A DNA stretch of 64,000 nucleotides from Betaproteobacteria bacterium (lineage in GTDB: Bacteria > Pseudomonadota > Gammaproteobacteria > Burkholderiales > Usitatibacteraceae), in NCBI GenBank assembly GCA_016711875.1, contig JADJSD010000003.1, positions 248,001 to 312,000 of the forward strand, in the 5' to 3' direction. Within the stretch, counting starts at the first letter, position 1. Every line of letters starts with the position of its first letter. The notes below the pieces were generated by a model. The model was not told the origin of the DNA. It ran no database searches and saw nothing but the letters and a program-made list of their open reading frames with translations. Shown here in pieces: positions 25,645-34,073 of this stretch. Made by a program: the position numbers and the translations under genes.

Positions 25645-25673
25645 CGGGAGGACGGCAAGCCGCCCCCCGGCTT

Positions 25674-26414
25674 CTAGTCCATGTACATCCCGCCGTTCAC
25701 GTGCAGCGTCGTGCCCGTGACGTAGGCGGCCTGCGGGGAAACGAGGTAGAGCACGGCACCGGCGACATCCTCGACGCGGCCCAGGCGGCCCAGGGGCACG
25801 TTCTCGACGAGCTTCTTCACCTGTTCCTCGGCCAGGGTGCGCGTCATGTCCGTCTCGATGAAGCCCGGCGCGACGCAGTTGACGGTGATCCCGCGACTGC
25901 CGATCTCGCGCGCGAGGCTCTTCGAAAAGCCGGCGAGCCCGGCCTTCGCCGCGGCGTAGTTGGCCTGGCCGGGATTGCCCGTGTGGCCCACCACGGAGGA
26001 GACGTTCACGATGCGACCCGCGCGTGCCTTCATCATGCCGCGCAGCACGGCGCGCGAGAGCACGAAGGCGCTCTTCAGGTTGGTCGCCTGGATGTCGTCC
26101 CATTCCTCGTCCTTCATGCGCATCAGCAGGTTGTCGCGGGTGATGCCGGCGTTGTTCACGAGGATCGAGACGGGGCCGATCCGGGTCGCCACGGCGTCGA
26201 CGAGGGCGGCACAGGCGGCCGCATCGCGCACGTCCAGGACCCGTCCCGCGCCCTGCCCGCCCGCATCCGCGATGGATTTCGTGATCCGGTCCGCGCCGGC
26301 CTCGGTCGTCGCCGTGCCCACGACTTTCGCACCGGCCCGCGCCAGGGCGATCGCGATCGCCTCGCCGATTCCCCGCGACGCGCCCGTCACCAGCGCCACT
26401 TGTCCGTCAAGCAT
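25674..26414 (-). CDS. fabG: 3-oxoacyl-ACP reductase
   Basis: A 246-residue NADPH-dependent SDR. It has TGASRGIG at the N-terminus, NNAGITRDNLL, the Ser of VSSVVGHTGN, and the catalytic YAAAK (in QANYAAAKAG). It reduces the beta-keto group in each cycle of fatty acid elongation. The ATG at 26414 is preceded by AAAGGAG; an upstream frame extends into fabD but lacks homology. It overlaps fabD by 8 bp. Confidence 0.96.
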   Translation of the reverse strand: MLDGQVALVTGASRGIGEAIAIALARAGAKVVGTATTEAGADRITKSIADAGGQGAGRVLDVRDAAACAALVDAVATRIGPVSILVNNAGITRDNLLMRMKDEEWDDIQATNLKSAFVLSRAVLRGMMKARAGRIVNVSSVVGHTGNPGQANYAAAKAGLAGFSKSLAREIGSRGITVNCVAPGFIETDMTRTLAEEQVKKLVENVPLGRLGRVEDVAGAVLYLVSPQAAYVTGTTLHVNGGMYMD

Positions 26415-27348
26415 GTCCGCTCCTTTCCCAGGCAAGCGCGGTCTCGAGCGCCGCGCGATCCGCAATCCCCTCCGCGTGCAGCGCGTGCGAGGTACGCCGC
26501 GCAAGGCCGGCAAGCACCTTGCCGGGCCCGCACTCGATCACGTGCGTGACGCCCTGCCGCTCGACATGTTGCAGCGTCTCGACCCAGCGAACCGGCCGGC
26601 AGAGTTGCTCGACGAGCGCACGCTTGATGCGCTGAGGGTCGTCGAAGGCGGCGACGTCGGCGTTCTGGATGACGGGCACCCGGGGCGGGCGGATCGTCAC
26701 GCCCGCGAGCGCCGTCTCGAGGGCCGCGGCCGCCGGCTTCATGAGGCTGCAATGCGACGGCGCGCTCATCGGCAGCATCTTGGCCATCTTGGCGCCCCTG
26801 GCCTTGGCGATGGCCATGCCGCGCTCGACGGCGCCCTTGTGGCCGGCGATCACCACCTGGTGGGGCGAGTTGAGGTTGGCGGGCTCGACCACCTCGCCCT
26901 GGGCCGCCTCGGCGCACACGGCGTCGACGAGGGACGGATCGAGTCCCACGATCGCCGCGATGCCCCCGGTGCCCTCGGGCACGGCATCCTGGACCGCCGC
27001 GGCCCGCAGGCGCACGAGCGGGAGCGCCTCGGCGAAATCGATGGCCTCGGCGGCGATGAGCGCCGTGTATTCGCCGAGGCTGTGCCCGGCGAGGAAGGCG
27101 GGCATCGCGCCCCCCTCGCCGCGCCATGCGCGCCAGCAGGCGACGCCGGCGATCAGCATCAAGGGCTGCGTGACGACCGTGCGGTTCTGGGCCTCGGCGG
27201 GACCGGTTTCGGAAAGGGCCCAGTAGTCCTCGCCGAGAATGGCCGAGGCTTCCTCGAACGTGGCCTTCACGACGGGCAGAGAGGCGAAGCCTCCCATCAT
27301 GCCCACCGATTGGGAGCCCTGGCCGGGAAAGACGATGGCGGTTTTCAT
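26407..27348 (-). CDS. fabD: malonyl-CoA:ACP transacylase
   Basis: A 313-residue acyltransferase that loads malonyl groups on ACP. GQGSQ is near the N-terminus, the nucleophile is in GHSLGEY, and the catalytic His is in MSAPSHCSLM. The start at 27348 (MKTAIVFPGQGSQ) is canonical and lies 7 bp after the fabH stop. It is followed by fabG with an 8-bp overlap. Confidence 0.96.
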   Translation of the reverse strand: MKTAIVFPGQGSQSVGMMGGFASLPVVKATFEEASAILGEDYWALSETGPAEAQNRTVVTQPLMLIAGVACWRAWRGEGGAMPAFLAGHSLGEYTALIAAEAIDFAEALPLVRLRAAAVQDAVPEGTGGIAAIVGLDPSLVDAVCAEAAQGEVVEPANLNSPHQVVIAGHKGAVERGMAIAKARGAKMAKMLPMSAPSHCSLMKPAAAALETALAGVTIRPPRVPVIQNADVAAFDDPQRIKRALVEQLCRPVRWVETLQHVERQGVTHVIECGPGKVLAGLARRTSHALHAEGIADRAALETALAWERSGHA

Positions 27349-27355
27349 GGTTGAT

Positions 27356-28315
27356 CTACCAGCGGGCGAGAACGGAACCCCACGTGAAGCCGCCACCCAC
27401 GCCTTCCATCAGGACGAGGTGTCCCGGCCGGATGCGGCCGTCTCGAACAGCCACGTCGAGGGCGAGCGGGATGGAGGCGGCGGAGGTATTGGCGTGACGG
27501 TCCACCGTCACGACGCACTTCTCCGGCGGCACCCCGAGCTTCTTCGCGGTGTGGGAAATGATGCGCACGTTGGCCTGGTGCGCGATGAACCAGTCGAGGT
27601 CGGCGACCGTGAGCCCGTTGGCGTCGAGTGCCTCGCGGGCCGCCTCCTCGAGCACCCGGACGGCGAGCTTGAAGACCGCGCCACCGTCCATCTTGAGCGT
27701 GGGATCGCCCAGGACCTTGCCGCCGCCGACGTGGCCGGGCGTGCTGAGGATGTCGGCGTAGGCACCGTCCGAATGCAGGTGCGACGAGAGGATGCCGGGC
27801 GTGCCGGATTCGCCCAGCACCACCGCGCCCGCGCCGTCGCCGAAGAGGACGCAGGTGCCCCGGTCCTTCCAGTCGAGGATGCGCGAGAACACTTCCGCGC
27901 CGACCACCAGCGCCCGCCGGGACATGCCGCCCCGGATGAACTGGTCAGCCGTGGCGAGCGCGTAGACGAAGCCCGAACACACGGCCTGCACGTCGAAAGC
28001 CGCGCCGTGGCGGATGCCCAGCTTCTTCTGGAGCAGGCAGGCGCTCGAGGGAAAGACCATGTCGGGCGTGGACGTCGCCAGCACGATGAGATCGATGTCG
28101 CCCGGCTTGAGGCCGGCGGCGGCGAGCGCGTGGCGGGCGGCGTGAAGCGCAAGTTCGCTCGTCGTCTCGCCGTCGGCGGCGATGTGCCGTTCACGGATGC
28201 CGGTGCGCGAGACGATCCACTCGTCCGTGGTGTCGACGATCGACTCCAGGTCGCGGTTCGTGAGGACCTTGTCGGGCAGGTGGCTGCCGGTGCCGAGGAT
28301 GCGGGAATGGCGCAT
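27356..28315 (-). CDS. fabH: beta-ketoacyl-ACP synthase III
   Basis: A 319-residue initiating condensing enzyme that joins acetyl-CoA to malonyl-ACP. The catalytic Cys lies in AVCSGFVYAL, the His in WFIAHQANVRI and the Asn in ANTSAASIP. The full fold is present. It sits 2 bp after plsX, as in most bacteria. Confidence 0.96.
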   Translation of the reverse strand: MRHSRILGTGSHLPDKVLTNRDLESIVDTTDEWIVSRTGIRERHIAADGETTSELALHAARHALAAAGLKPGDIDLIVLATSTPDMVFPSSACLLQKKLGIRHGAAFDVQAVCSGFVYALATADQFIRGGMSRRALVVGAEVFSRILDWKDRGTCVLFGDGAGAVVLGESGTPGILSSHLHSDGAYADILSTPGHVGGGKVLGDPTLKMDGGAVFKLAVRVLEEAAREALDANGLTVADLDWFIAHQANVRIISHTAKKLGVPPEKCVVTVDRHANTSAASIPLALDVAVRDGRIRPGHLVLMEGVGGGFTWGSVLARW

Positions 28316-28317
28316 GG

Positions 28318-29367
28318 CTACTGCGGGCCCGCCGCCGGCTTCGGCGCGGCGAGGTGCCCTTCGCCGTGCAGGCGCGCGATCTCCTCGGCGATGCGCTCGT
28401 TGAGCCCGTGACCGGCCTCGGATTGCGCGCGCGCGAGCGCCGTGGCGAACGCCAGCCGGTCGGCGGAACCATGACTCTTCACGACGATGCCCTTGAGCCC
28501 CAGCAGCGTCGCGCCGTTGTAGCGGCGGTGGTCGACGCGTTCGCGGAATGCCCTGATGACGGGGATCGAGACGAGTGCGGCAAGACGACGGAAGAAGTTC
28601 CGCGTGTACTCCTCCTTCAGGAAGTCGCCCATCATCTTGGCGATGCCCTCGGAAGTCTTGAGCGCCACGTTGCCGACGAAGCCGTCGCAGACGACGATGT
28701 CCGTCGTGCCCTTGTAGATGTCGTTGCCTTCGACGTTGCCGTAGAAATTGAGGGTGCTCGAGCGCAGCCGCTCGCCCGCCTCCTTCACGACGGCATTGCC
28801 CTTGATCTCCTCGGAGCCGATGTTGAGCAGCCCCACCGTCGGGCGCTCCCTGCCCTCCACCGCGCTGACGAGCGTCGCGCCCATGATGGCGAACTGCAGG
28901 AGGTGCTCGGGCGTGCAGTCGGCGTTGGCGCCCAGGTCGAGCATGGTGACCTGCCCCTTGCGGGTGGGCAGGACCGCGCAGATCGCGGGCCGGTCAATGC
29001 CCGGCAGGGTCTTCAGTACGAACTTGGCCGTTCCCATGAGCGCACCGGTGTTGCCCGCGCTCACGCAAGCCTGGGCGCGCCCGTCCTTCACGAGATCGAT
29101 CGCGACCCGCATGGAGGAATTCTTCTTGGTGCGGATGGCCGTGCGCACCTCCTCGTCCATGCCCACGACCTCGGTGGCCGGCACGACCCGGACGCGCGAA
29201 TGCGACGCCGCACCGTGACGCGAGAGCTCGGCGGCGATGGGCGCCTCGAGGCCGACGAGCAACAGCTCGGACTCGGGGTGCGAGGCGAGGAAGTCGAGGC
29301 TGGCGGGGACGGTGACCGACGGACCGTGGTCACCGCCCATCGCATCGACGGCGATCACGGTCTTCAT
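28318..29367 (-). CDS. plsX: phosphate acyltransferase PlsX
   Basis: A 349-residue enzyme that makes acyl-phosphate from acyl-ACP, the first step of the PlsX/PlsY phospholipid route. It begins with VIAVDAMGGDHGP, then CVSAGNTGALM, DLGANADCTPEHLLQFA and a late DGFVGNVALKTSEG. The start at 29367 is set by the MGGD motif; upstream codons of the same frame are not conserved-looking. A GCCCGCC-TGA-GGCGGGC hairpin without T-run lies between rpmF and plsX (29437-29453). Confidence 0.96.
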   Translation of the reverse strand: MKTVIAVDAMGGDHGPSVTVPASLDFLASHPESELLLVGLEAPIAAELSRHGAASHSRVRVVPATEVVGMDEEVRTAIRTKKNSSMRVAIDLVKDGRAQACVSAGNTGALMGTAKFVLKTLPGIDRPAICAVLPTRKGQVTMLDLGANADCTPEHLLQFAIMGATLVSAVEGRERPTVGLLNIGSEEIKGNAVVKEAGERLRSSTLNFYGNVEGNDIYKGTTDIVVCDGFVGNVALKTSEGIAKMMGDFLKEEYTRNFFRRLAALVSIPVIRAFRERVDHRRYNGATLLGLKGIVVKSHGSADRLAFATALARAQSEAGHGLNERIAEEIARLHGEGHLAAPKPAAGPQ

Positions 29368-29464
29368 GGCCGATTTGCCCGTGGTCGAGGAACGAGCCGT
29401 CGATCCCCGGGAAACGTGTGCGGGATAGGGCCGGCAGCCCGCCTCAGGCGGGCCGGGCGGCACG

Positions 29465-29641
29465 CTATTCCTTGGTCTTGACGACCTTCTTGCCGCGGTA
29501 AGTCCCGGAAGGCGAGATGTGGTGACGCAGGTGCGTCTCGCCCGTGCCCGGCTCGACGGCGGTGGGGGGGGTCACGAGGAAATCGTGGGCCCGGTGCATG
29601 CCGCGCTTCGACGGCGACTTCTTGTTCTGTTGGACAGCCAT
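29465..29641 (-). CDS. rpmF: 50S ribosomal protein L32
   Basis: A 58-residue ribosomal protein of the large subunit. It begins MAVQQNKKSPSKRGMHRAHD and ends with the HHISPSGTYRGKKV segment. The Cys residues found in zinc-binding L32 forms are absent. An AGGAG precedes the ATG at 29641. It follows yceD by 22 bp, the standard order yceD-rpmF-plsX. Confidence 0.97.
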   Translation of the reverse strand: MAVQQNKKSPSKRGMHRAHDFLVTPPTAVEPGTGETHLRHHISPSGTYRGKKVVKTKE

Positions 29642-29663
29642 GGTTTTCTCCTGATGAATGCGT

Positions 29664-30161
29664 TTAGCGGGTCGCCTTGAGGCTTGCGAGCGCCGCGAAG
29701 GGCGAAGGCTTGCCCGAACCGTCCACGTCCCCCGGCGCAGCAGGCCCGGCTCCGGGCTTTCGCGGGACCATCGGCAGGGCGAGGAGAACGGCGTCCTCCA
29801 CCAGGCCGAGGGGATCCAGGGGGTCGGTGGCGACCACGAAATCTTCCTCGTCGCTCTCCCCTTCGGTCGGCGGCAGTTCCGATTCGGAACCCACGAGGAC
29901 CAAACGGTCCTTCGCCTTGACCGCATGCCGGAAGACTTCCATCGTCGACTGGCACGTGAGAAAAACGAAACCGTCGATTATACACGACACCACCTTGCGC
30001 TGGTTGCCGTCCAGCCGGGCCGTGACGCGGTAGTGCAGCTCGCCCTCGGCGTTCGCCAGTTCGGGCGCGACTCTCGGCAAGTCCCCGGGCTTGACGGTAC
30101 CTTCGAATTCGGTGCCGGCCGGCGTCAGGCGGTCGAGGTGGATGAAGTTCGGGTTCGACAT
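29664..30161 (-). CDS. yceD: YceD/DUF177 family protein
   Basis: A 165-residue protein of the YceD family, which is linked to 23S rRNA maturation in bacteria and plants. The core is RVVSCII-like: residues around KVVSCIIDGFVFLTCQSTMEVFRH with two conserved Cys, then an acidic segment ending EEDFVVA. It is the first gene of the long fatty-acid cluster. The promoter at 30170-30198 places the transcription start within a few bases of its ATG, so the mRNA may be leaderless. Confidence 0.92.
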   Translation of the reverse strand: MSNPNFIHLDRLTPAGTEFEGTVKPGDLPRVAPELANAEGELHYRVTARLDGNQRKVVSCIIDGFVFLTCQSTMEVFRHAVKAKDRLVLVGSESELPPTEGESDEEDFVVATDPLDPLGLVEDAVLLALPMVPRKPGAGPAAPGDVDGSGKPSPFAALASLKATR

Positions 30162-30168
30162 GGTCGGC

Positions 30169-30198
30169 TATAATAGGGAACCGTCCCAAAATCGTCAA
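30169..30198. promoter_or_regulatory. divergent promoter pair with overlapping -10 elements (yceD operon and maf)
   Basis: Minus strand: -35 TTGACG (30193-30198), a 17-bp spacer, and -10 TATTAT (30170-30175), each 5 of 6 matches. Plus strand: a perfect TATAAT at 30169-30174 pointing to maf, with a poor -35. The two -10 hexamers are the two strands of the same 7-bp element. The minus promoter would drive yceD-rpmF-plsX-fab. Confidence 0.65.
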
Positions 30199-30210
30199 CA
30201 ACAAACTGAT

Positions 30211-30789
30211 TTGAAAGATATTTTTCTCGTCCTGGCTTCCGGCTCGCGGTACCGCGCGGAGCTCCTCGCCCGCCTGGGCCTGCCCTTCGAAACCTGGGCC
30301 CCGGACGTGGAGGAATCGCCGCGACCGGGGGAATCCTGTGGCGACACCGCCCGCCGCCTGGCGCGCGCGAAAGCCGAGGCCGCCCGAACGCGCTTCCCGG
30401 ACGCCTGGATCATCGGCTCGGACCAGGTGGCCGACCTGGACGGGCATCCCCTGGGAAAACCCGGCCATCGCGAGGGAGCCCGGTCGCAACTGCGCGCCAT
30501 GCGCGGCCGTACCGTGATCTTTCACACCGCCCTGTGCCTGCTCGCCGGGGGCGAAGCCCGCGAGGCCCTGGTTCCGACGCAGGTCGTCTTCCGCGATCTG
30601 GCCGACGACGAAATCGAGCGCTACCTGGAACGCGAACCGGCCTTCGACTGCGCCGGCAGCGCGAAGAGCGAGGGCCTGGGCATCACGCTCCTCGAAAGGA
30701 TCACGGGCGACGATCCTACCGCCCTGGTGGGCCTTCCCCTGGTCGCGCTCTCGGCGATGCTGCGCGAGGCCGGGGCTCGCGTGCCTTGA
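30211..30789 (+). CDS. Maf-family nucleotide pyrophosphatase (YceF type)
   Basis: A 192-residue house-cleaning pyrophosphatase. It has the N-terminal ASGSRYRAELL motif, the catalytic Asp in IIGSDQVADL, and FDCAGSAKSEGLGI near the C-terminus. These blocks match YceF, which acts on 7-methyl-GTP, more than MafA/YhdE. The start is a TTG at 30211, about 35 nt after the shared -10 element; longer frames would read back through the yceD start. Its stop overlaps the next start (TTGA). Confidence 0.92.
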   Translation: MKDIFLVLASGSRYRAELLARLGLPFETWAPDVEESPRPGESCGDTARRLARAKAEAARTRFPDAWIIGSDQVADLDGHPLGKPGHREGARSQLRAMRGRTVIFHTALCLLAGGEAREALVPTQVVFRDLADDEIERYLEREPAFDCAGSAKSEGLGITLLERITGDDPTALVGLPLVALSAMLREAGARVP

Positions 30790-31520
30790 GCCTCTCGCCC
30801 GCGCTCTATCTCCTGCCGGCGACGCTCTCGGACGAAAGCGAGCCCGAGGCCGTCCTCCCCGCGCCCGCCCTGGCGACGATCCGCGGCCTTCGCGACTTCG
30901 TCGTGGAAAACGCGAAGACTGCCCGCCGGTTCCTCGCCGCCTGCGCCCACCCCGGCCCGATGGCCGGCCTTTCCATGGGCGTCCTCGACGAGCACACCCA
31001 CCCGGACAAGGTCCCCGCCCTCCTCGCGCCGCTGCGAGCGGGCCGATCGATCGGCCTCCTGTCCGAGGCTGGCGCGCCGGCTGTGGCCGATCCCGGTGCG
31101 CTACTCGTGGCCGCCGCCCATGCCGAGGGCCTTCGCGTCGTCCCGGTGGTGGGCCCCTCGTCCATCCTCCTCGCGCTCATGGCGAGCGGGCTCGATGGCC
31201 AGCGCTTTCGCTTCGCGGGTTACCTGCCCGTGCCGGCCACAGAACGGCAGGCGGCCATTCGCGCCCTCGAAGCCCGTTCGGCGCAGGCCCGGGAGACCCA
31301 GGTGTTCATCGAGACGCCCTACCGCAACGACGCGCTCCTCGCCGATCTCCTCGCAACGCTCCGGCCGGACACGCGGCTCGCCGTGGCGGCGGACCTCACG
31401 GGACCGGCGGAATCGATCCGGATGGCGACCCTCGCCACCTGGAAGAAGAACCCGGCGCTTCCCGGGCGCCGGCCCGCCATCTTCCTCGTGCTCGCGACGC
31501 CCGCGAAGGGCCGCGCCTAG
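30786..31520 (+). CDS. tetrapyrrole-methylase family SAM methyltransferase (RsmI-like)
   Basis: A 244-residue methyltransferase of the RsmI fold. It has the LLSEAGAPAVADPGALLV and VVPVVGPSSILLALMASG blocks, followed by FAGYLP and VFIETPYRN. The family 2'-O-methylates C1402 of 16S rRNA (RsmI), but this shorter variant next to maf is a paralogue and its target is uncertain. The start is a TTG at 30786 overlapping the maf stop by 4 bp. It is convergent with the GGDEF-EAL gene (4 bp overlap). Confidence 0.87.
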   Translation: MSLSPALYLLPATLSDESEPEAVLPAPALATIRGLRDFVVENAKTARRFLAACAHPGPMAGLSMGVLDEHTHPDKVPALLAPLRAGRSIGLLSEAGAPAVADPGALLVAAAHAEGLRVVPVVGPSSILLALMASGLDGQRFRFAGYLPVPATERQAAIRALEARSAQARETQVFIETPYRNDALLADLLATLRPDTRLAVAADLTGPAESIRMATLATWKKNPALPGRRPAIFLVLATPAKGRA

Positions 31521-34065
31521 GAGGCCGGCGAGCGCGCGCCGGCTCGCGCGTAGAGGTTGTCCTGCTTGAGCAACGGGTAGACGCCTTCGGCGCTCATGGG
31601 CGCCGAGAAGAAGAAGCCCTGGCCGATGCGACAACCCTTGGCCCGCAGCAGGGCGAGCTGCCCGGCGGTTTCGACGCCCTCCGCGATCGTGTCGAGTTCC
31701 AGGCTGTGGGCCATGTTGATGATGGCCACGACGATGGCGGTGTCGTTCGGGTCCACGGTGATGTCGCGGATGAAGGACTGGTCGATCTTGAGCTTCTGGA
31801 TGGGCAGGCGCTTGAGGTAACCCAGGCCCGAATACCCGGTGCCGAAGTCGTCGATCGCGAGGTGCACGCCCATTTCCGAGAGGCGGTTCAGCAGGAGGAT
31901 CATCCCCTCCGTCTGGCGCATCACCTGGCTCTCGGTGATCTCAAGCTCGAGCAGGCGCGCATCGAGCCCGGTGTCCTGCAGCACGCGCATCACGGTGTCG
32001 AGAAACGCCTTGTCCGCGAACTGCCGCGCCGACAGGTTGATGGCGATCCGCCGCGGCTTGAGGCCCCGGTCGAGCCACTCCTTCATCTGGCGGCAGCCCT
32101 CGCGCAGCACCCACTCGCCGATCTCGTTGATGAGCCCGGTCTCCTCGGCGAGCGGGATGAAGTCGCCGGGCATCACCATGCCGCTGTCCTCCGTGCGCCA
32201 GCGCACCAGGGCCTCGACCGCGAGGATCTCGCCGGTCTCCAGGTCAACCTGCGGCTGGTAGTGCAGGACGAAATCCTTCTGCAGCACCGCGCGCCGAAGG
32301 GCCGACTCGAGCGTCATGCGCCGCTTCACCGCGATGTTCATCTGCGAGGTGAAGTACTGGTAGGTGTTCTTGCCGATGCCCTTGCCGTGGAACATGGCGG
32401 TGTCGGCGTTCTTCATGAGCGTCTGGGCGTCGCGACCGTCCTCGGGGTAGACCGCGATGCCGACCGACCCGCTCACGTGCTGCTCGGTGCCGCCCAGCGC
32501 GAAGGCCGAGCGCAGCGAGCCCAGGATCTTCTGCGCGACCACGGAGGCGCCCCGTCCGTCCTCGAGGCTGTCGAGCAGGACGATGAACTCGTCGCCTCCC
32601 TGGCGCGCGATCGTGTCGCCGGCGCGCACGCACTCGGTGAGCCGGCGCGAGACCTGCCGCAGCAGCTCGTCGCCCACGTCGTGTCCGAGGGTGTCGTTGA
32701 TGTTCTTGAAGTTGTCCAGGTCGATGAAGAGCACCGCGACCTTGCGGCCGCTGCGCTCCGCGCGCGCGATCGAATGTCCCAGCCGGTCCTGCAGGAGGCC
32801 GCGGTTGGGCAGCCCCGTGAGGTTGTCGTGGTAGGCGAGGTGCTGGATGCGTTGCTGGATGAGCTTCCTGTCCGTGACGTCGCGCGAGTTGAGCACCACG
32901 CCGCGGATGTGCGGGTTGTCGATGCAGTTCGTGCCGAGCGCCTCGAAGGTGCGCCACTGGCCGTCCCTGTGGCGGAAGCGAAGCTCCACGGGCTCGTTCG
33001 TCTTCCTCATTTCGAGCAGTCGCTGGAAGGCGGCGCGCACCATGTCGGCATCGTCCCGGTGCACGAAGTCGAAAACGCTGCGTCCCAGGGTTTCCTCGGG
33101 GTCCCAGCCGAGCAGGGTTCGCAGCGCGGGGCTGCAGTAGGTCACCGTGCCGTCGGGGCGACCACCGAGATGAGGTCGATGCCGTTCTCGGCGAGCACCC
33201 GGAAGCGCGCTTCGCTCGCCTCGAGGGCGCGCTCCGTCTTCTTGTAGTGCGTCACGTCGGTGATCGTGCCGATGAGGCCCGCGACGTTCCCGGACTGGTC
33301 GACGAAGCTCACCTTGTTGTAGAGCCACTCGCGCTCCTCGCCCTGCGCGGTGGGAACGACCGCCTCGTAGCGAAGCGACGCGGCCTCGCGGTAGAGCGCG
33401 CGGTCGCGCTCGTCGTGGAATTCGGCCAGGCTCGGGGAGAACATCTCGTGGACCGTCCTGCCCACCCAGTCGCGGCCGCCGCCGAAGTGCTCGTCGAAGG
33501 CGCGGTTGTAGACCTGGTAGCGGCCCTCGCGGTCCTTCACATAGACGGGGTTCGGGATCGCGTCGAGCACGGCGCGCGTGAAGTGGAGCTGCTGCTTGAG
33601 GGCTTCGCCCGCCCGTTTGATCTCGGTCGCGTCCACGCACATCACGAGCAGGCCCGTGATGCGCCCGTCCTCGTCGCGAAGCGGCGCCGCGGAGCCGTGG
33701 ATGTGGACGATCGCGCCGTCCTTGCGGCGGCGCTCGAGCTCCAGGTGCGTGAGCACCTCGCCGGCCTTCACGCGCTCGCGGTAGGCCGCGGCCTCCTCGC
33801 GCCGGCCCTCCGGAACGAAGGGCGCGCGGCGGCCGACGGTTTCCTCGCGACCATAGCCGAAGATCTGGCCAGCCGCGGTGTTCCAGAGCGTGATGCGCCC
33901 CTCGAGGTCCGTCGCGTAGACGGCCACCGGAAGCGTCTCGACGATCGACAGCAGGAACCGCTGGGTCGCCGCCGGGTCGTCGTCGCCGGGCAGCATGCCC
34001 GCGTCGTCCGAGGAGGACGGGCCGGCACCGAAAAAGGAACGAAGCCGGCGGCGCAGCTCGTCCAT
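31517..34065 (-). CDS. PAS-PAS-PAS-GGDEF-EAL cyclic-di-GMP protein, with an apparent 1-base frameshift
   Basis: One reading of 849 residues results if a single missing base near 33152-33163 is restored. The N-terminal frame (33142-34065) encodes two PAS domains (from FLLSIVETLPVAVYAT and from FTRAVLDAIPNPVYVKD) and the start of a third. The C-terminal frame (31517 to about 33160) continues the third PAS (PDGTVTYCSPALRTLLGW), then GGDEF (RQGGDEFIVLLD) and EAL (AVEALVRW, later DDFGTGYSGL). Both c-di-GMP motifs are intact, so cyclase and phosphodiesterase activity are possible. There are no membrane segments, so it is a cytoplasmic sensor. It lies between otherwise conserved housekeeping genes, suggesting a lineage-specific insertion. 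Confidence 0.88.
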
Positions 34066-34073
34066 GCCTCGCC

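Noticed and set aside
29437..29453. Terminator between rpmF and plsX
   Set aside because: The GCCCGCC-TGA-GGCGGGC hairpin is perfect but has no T-run and lies inside an operon; at most a processing or pausing site.
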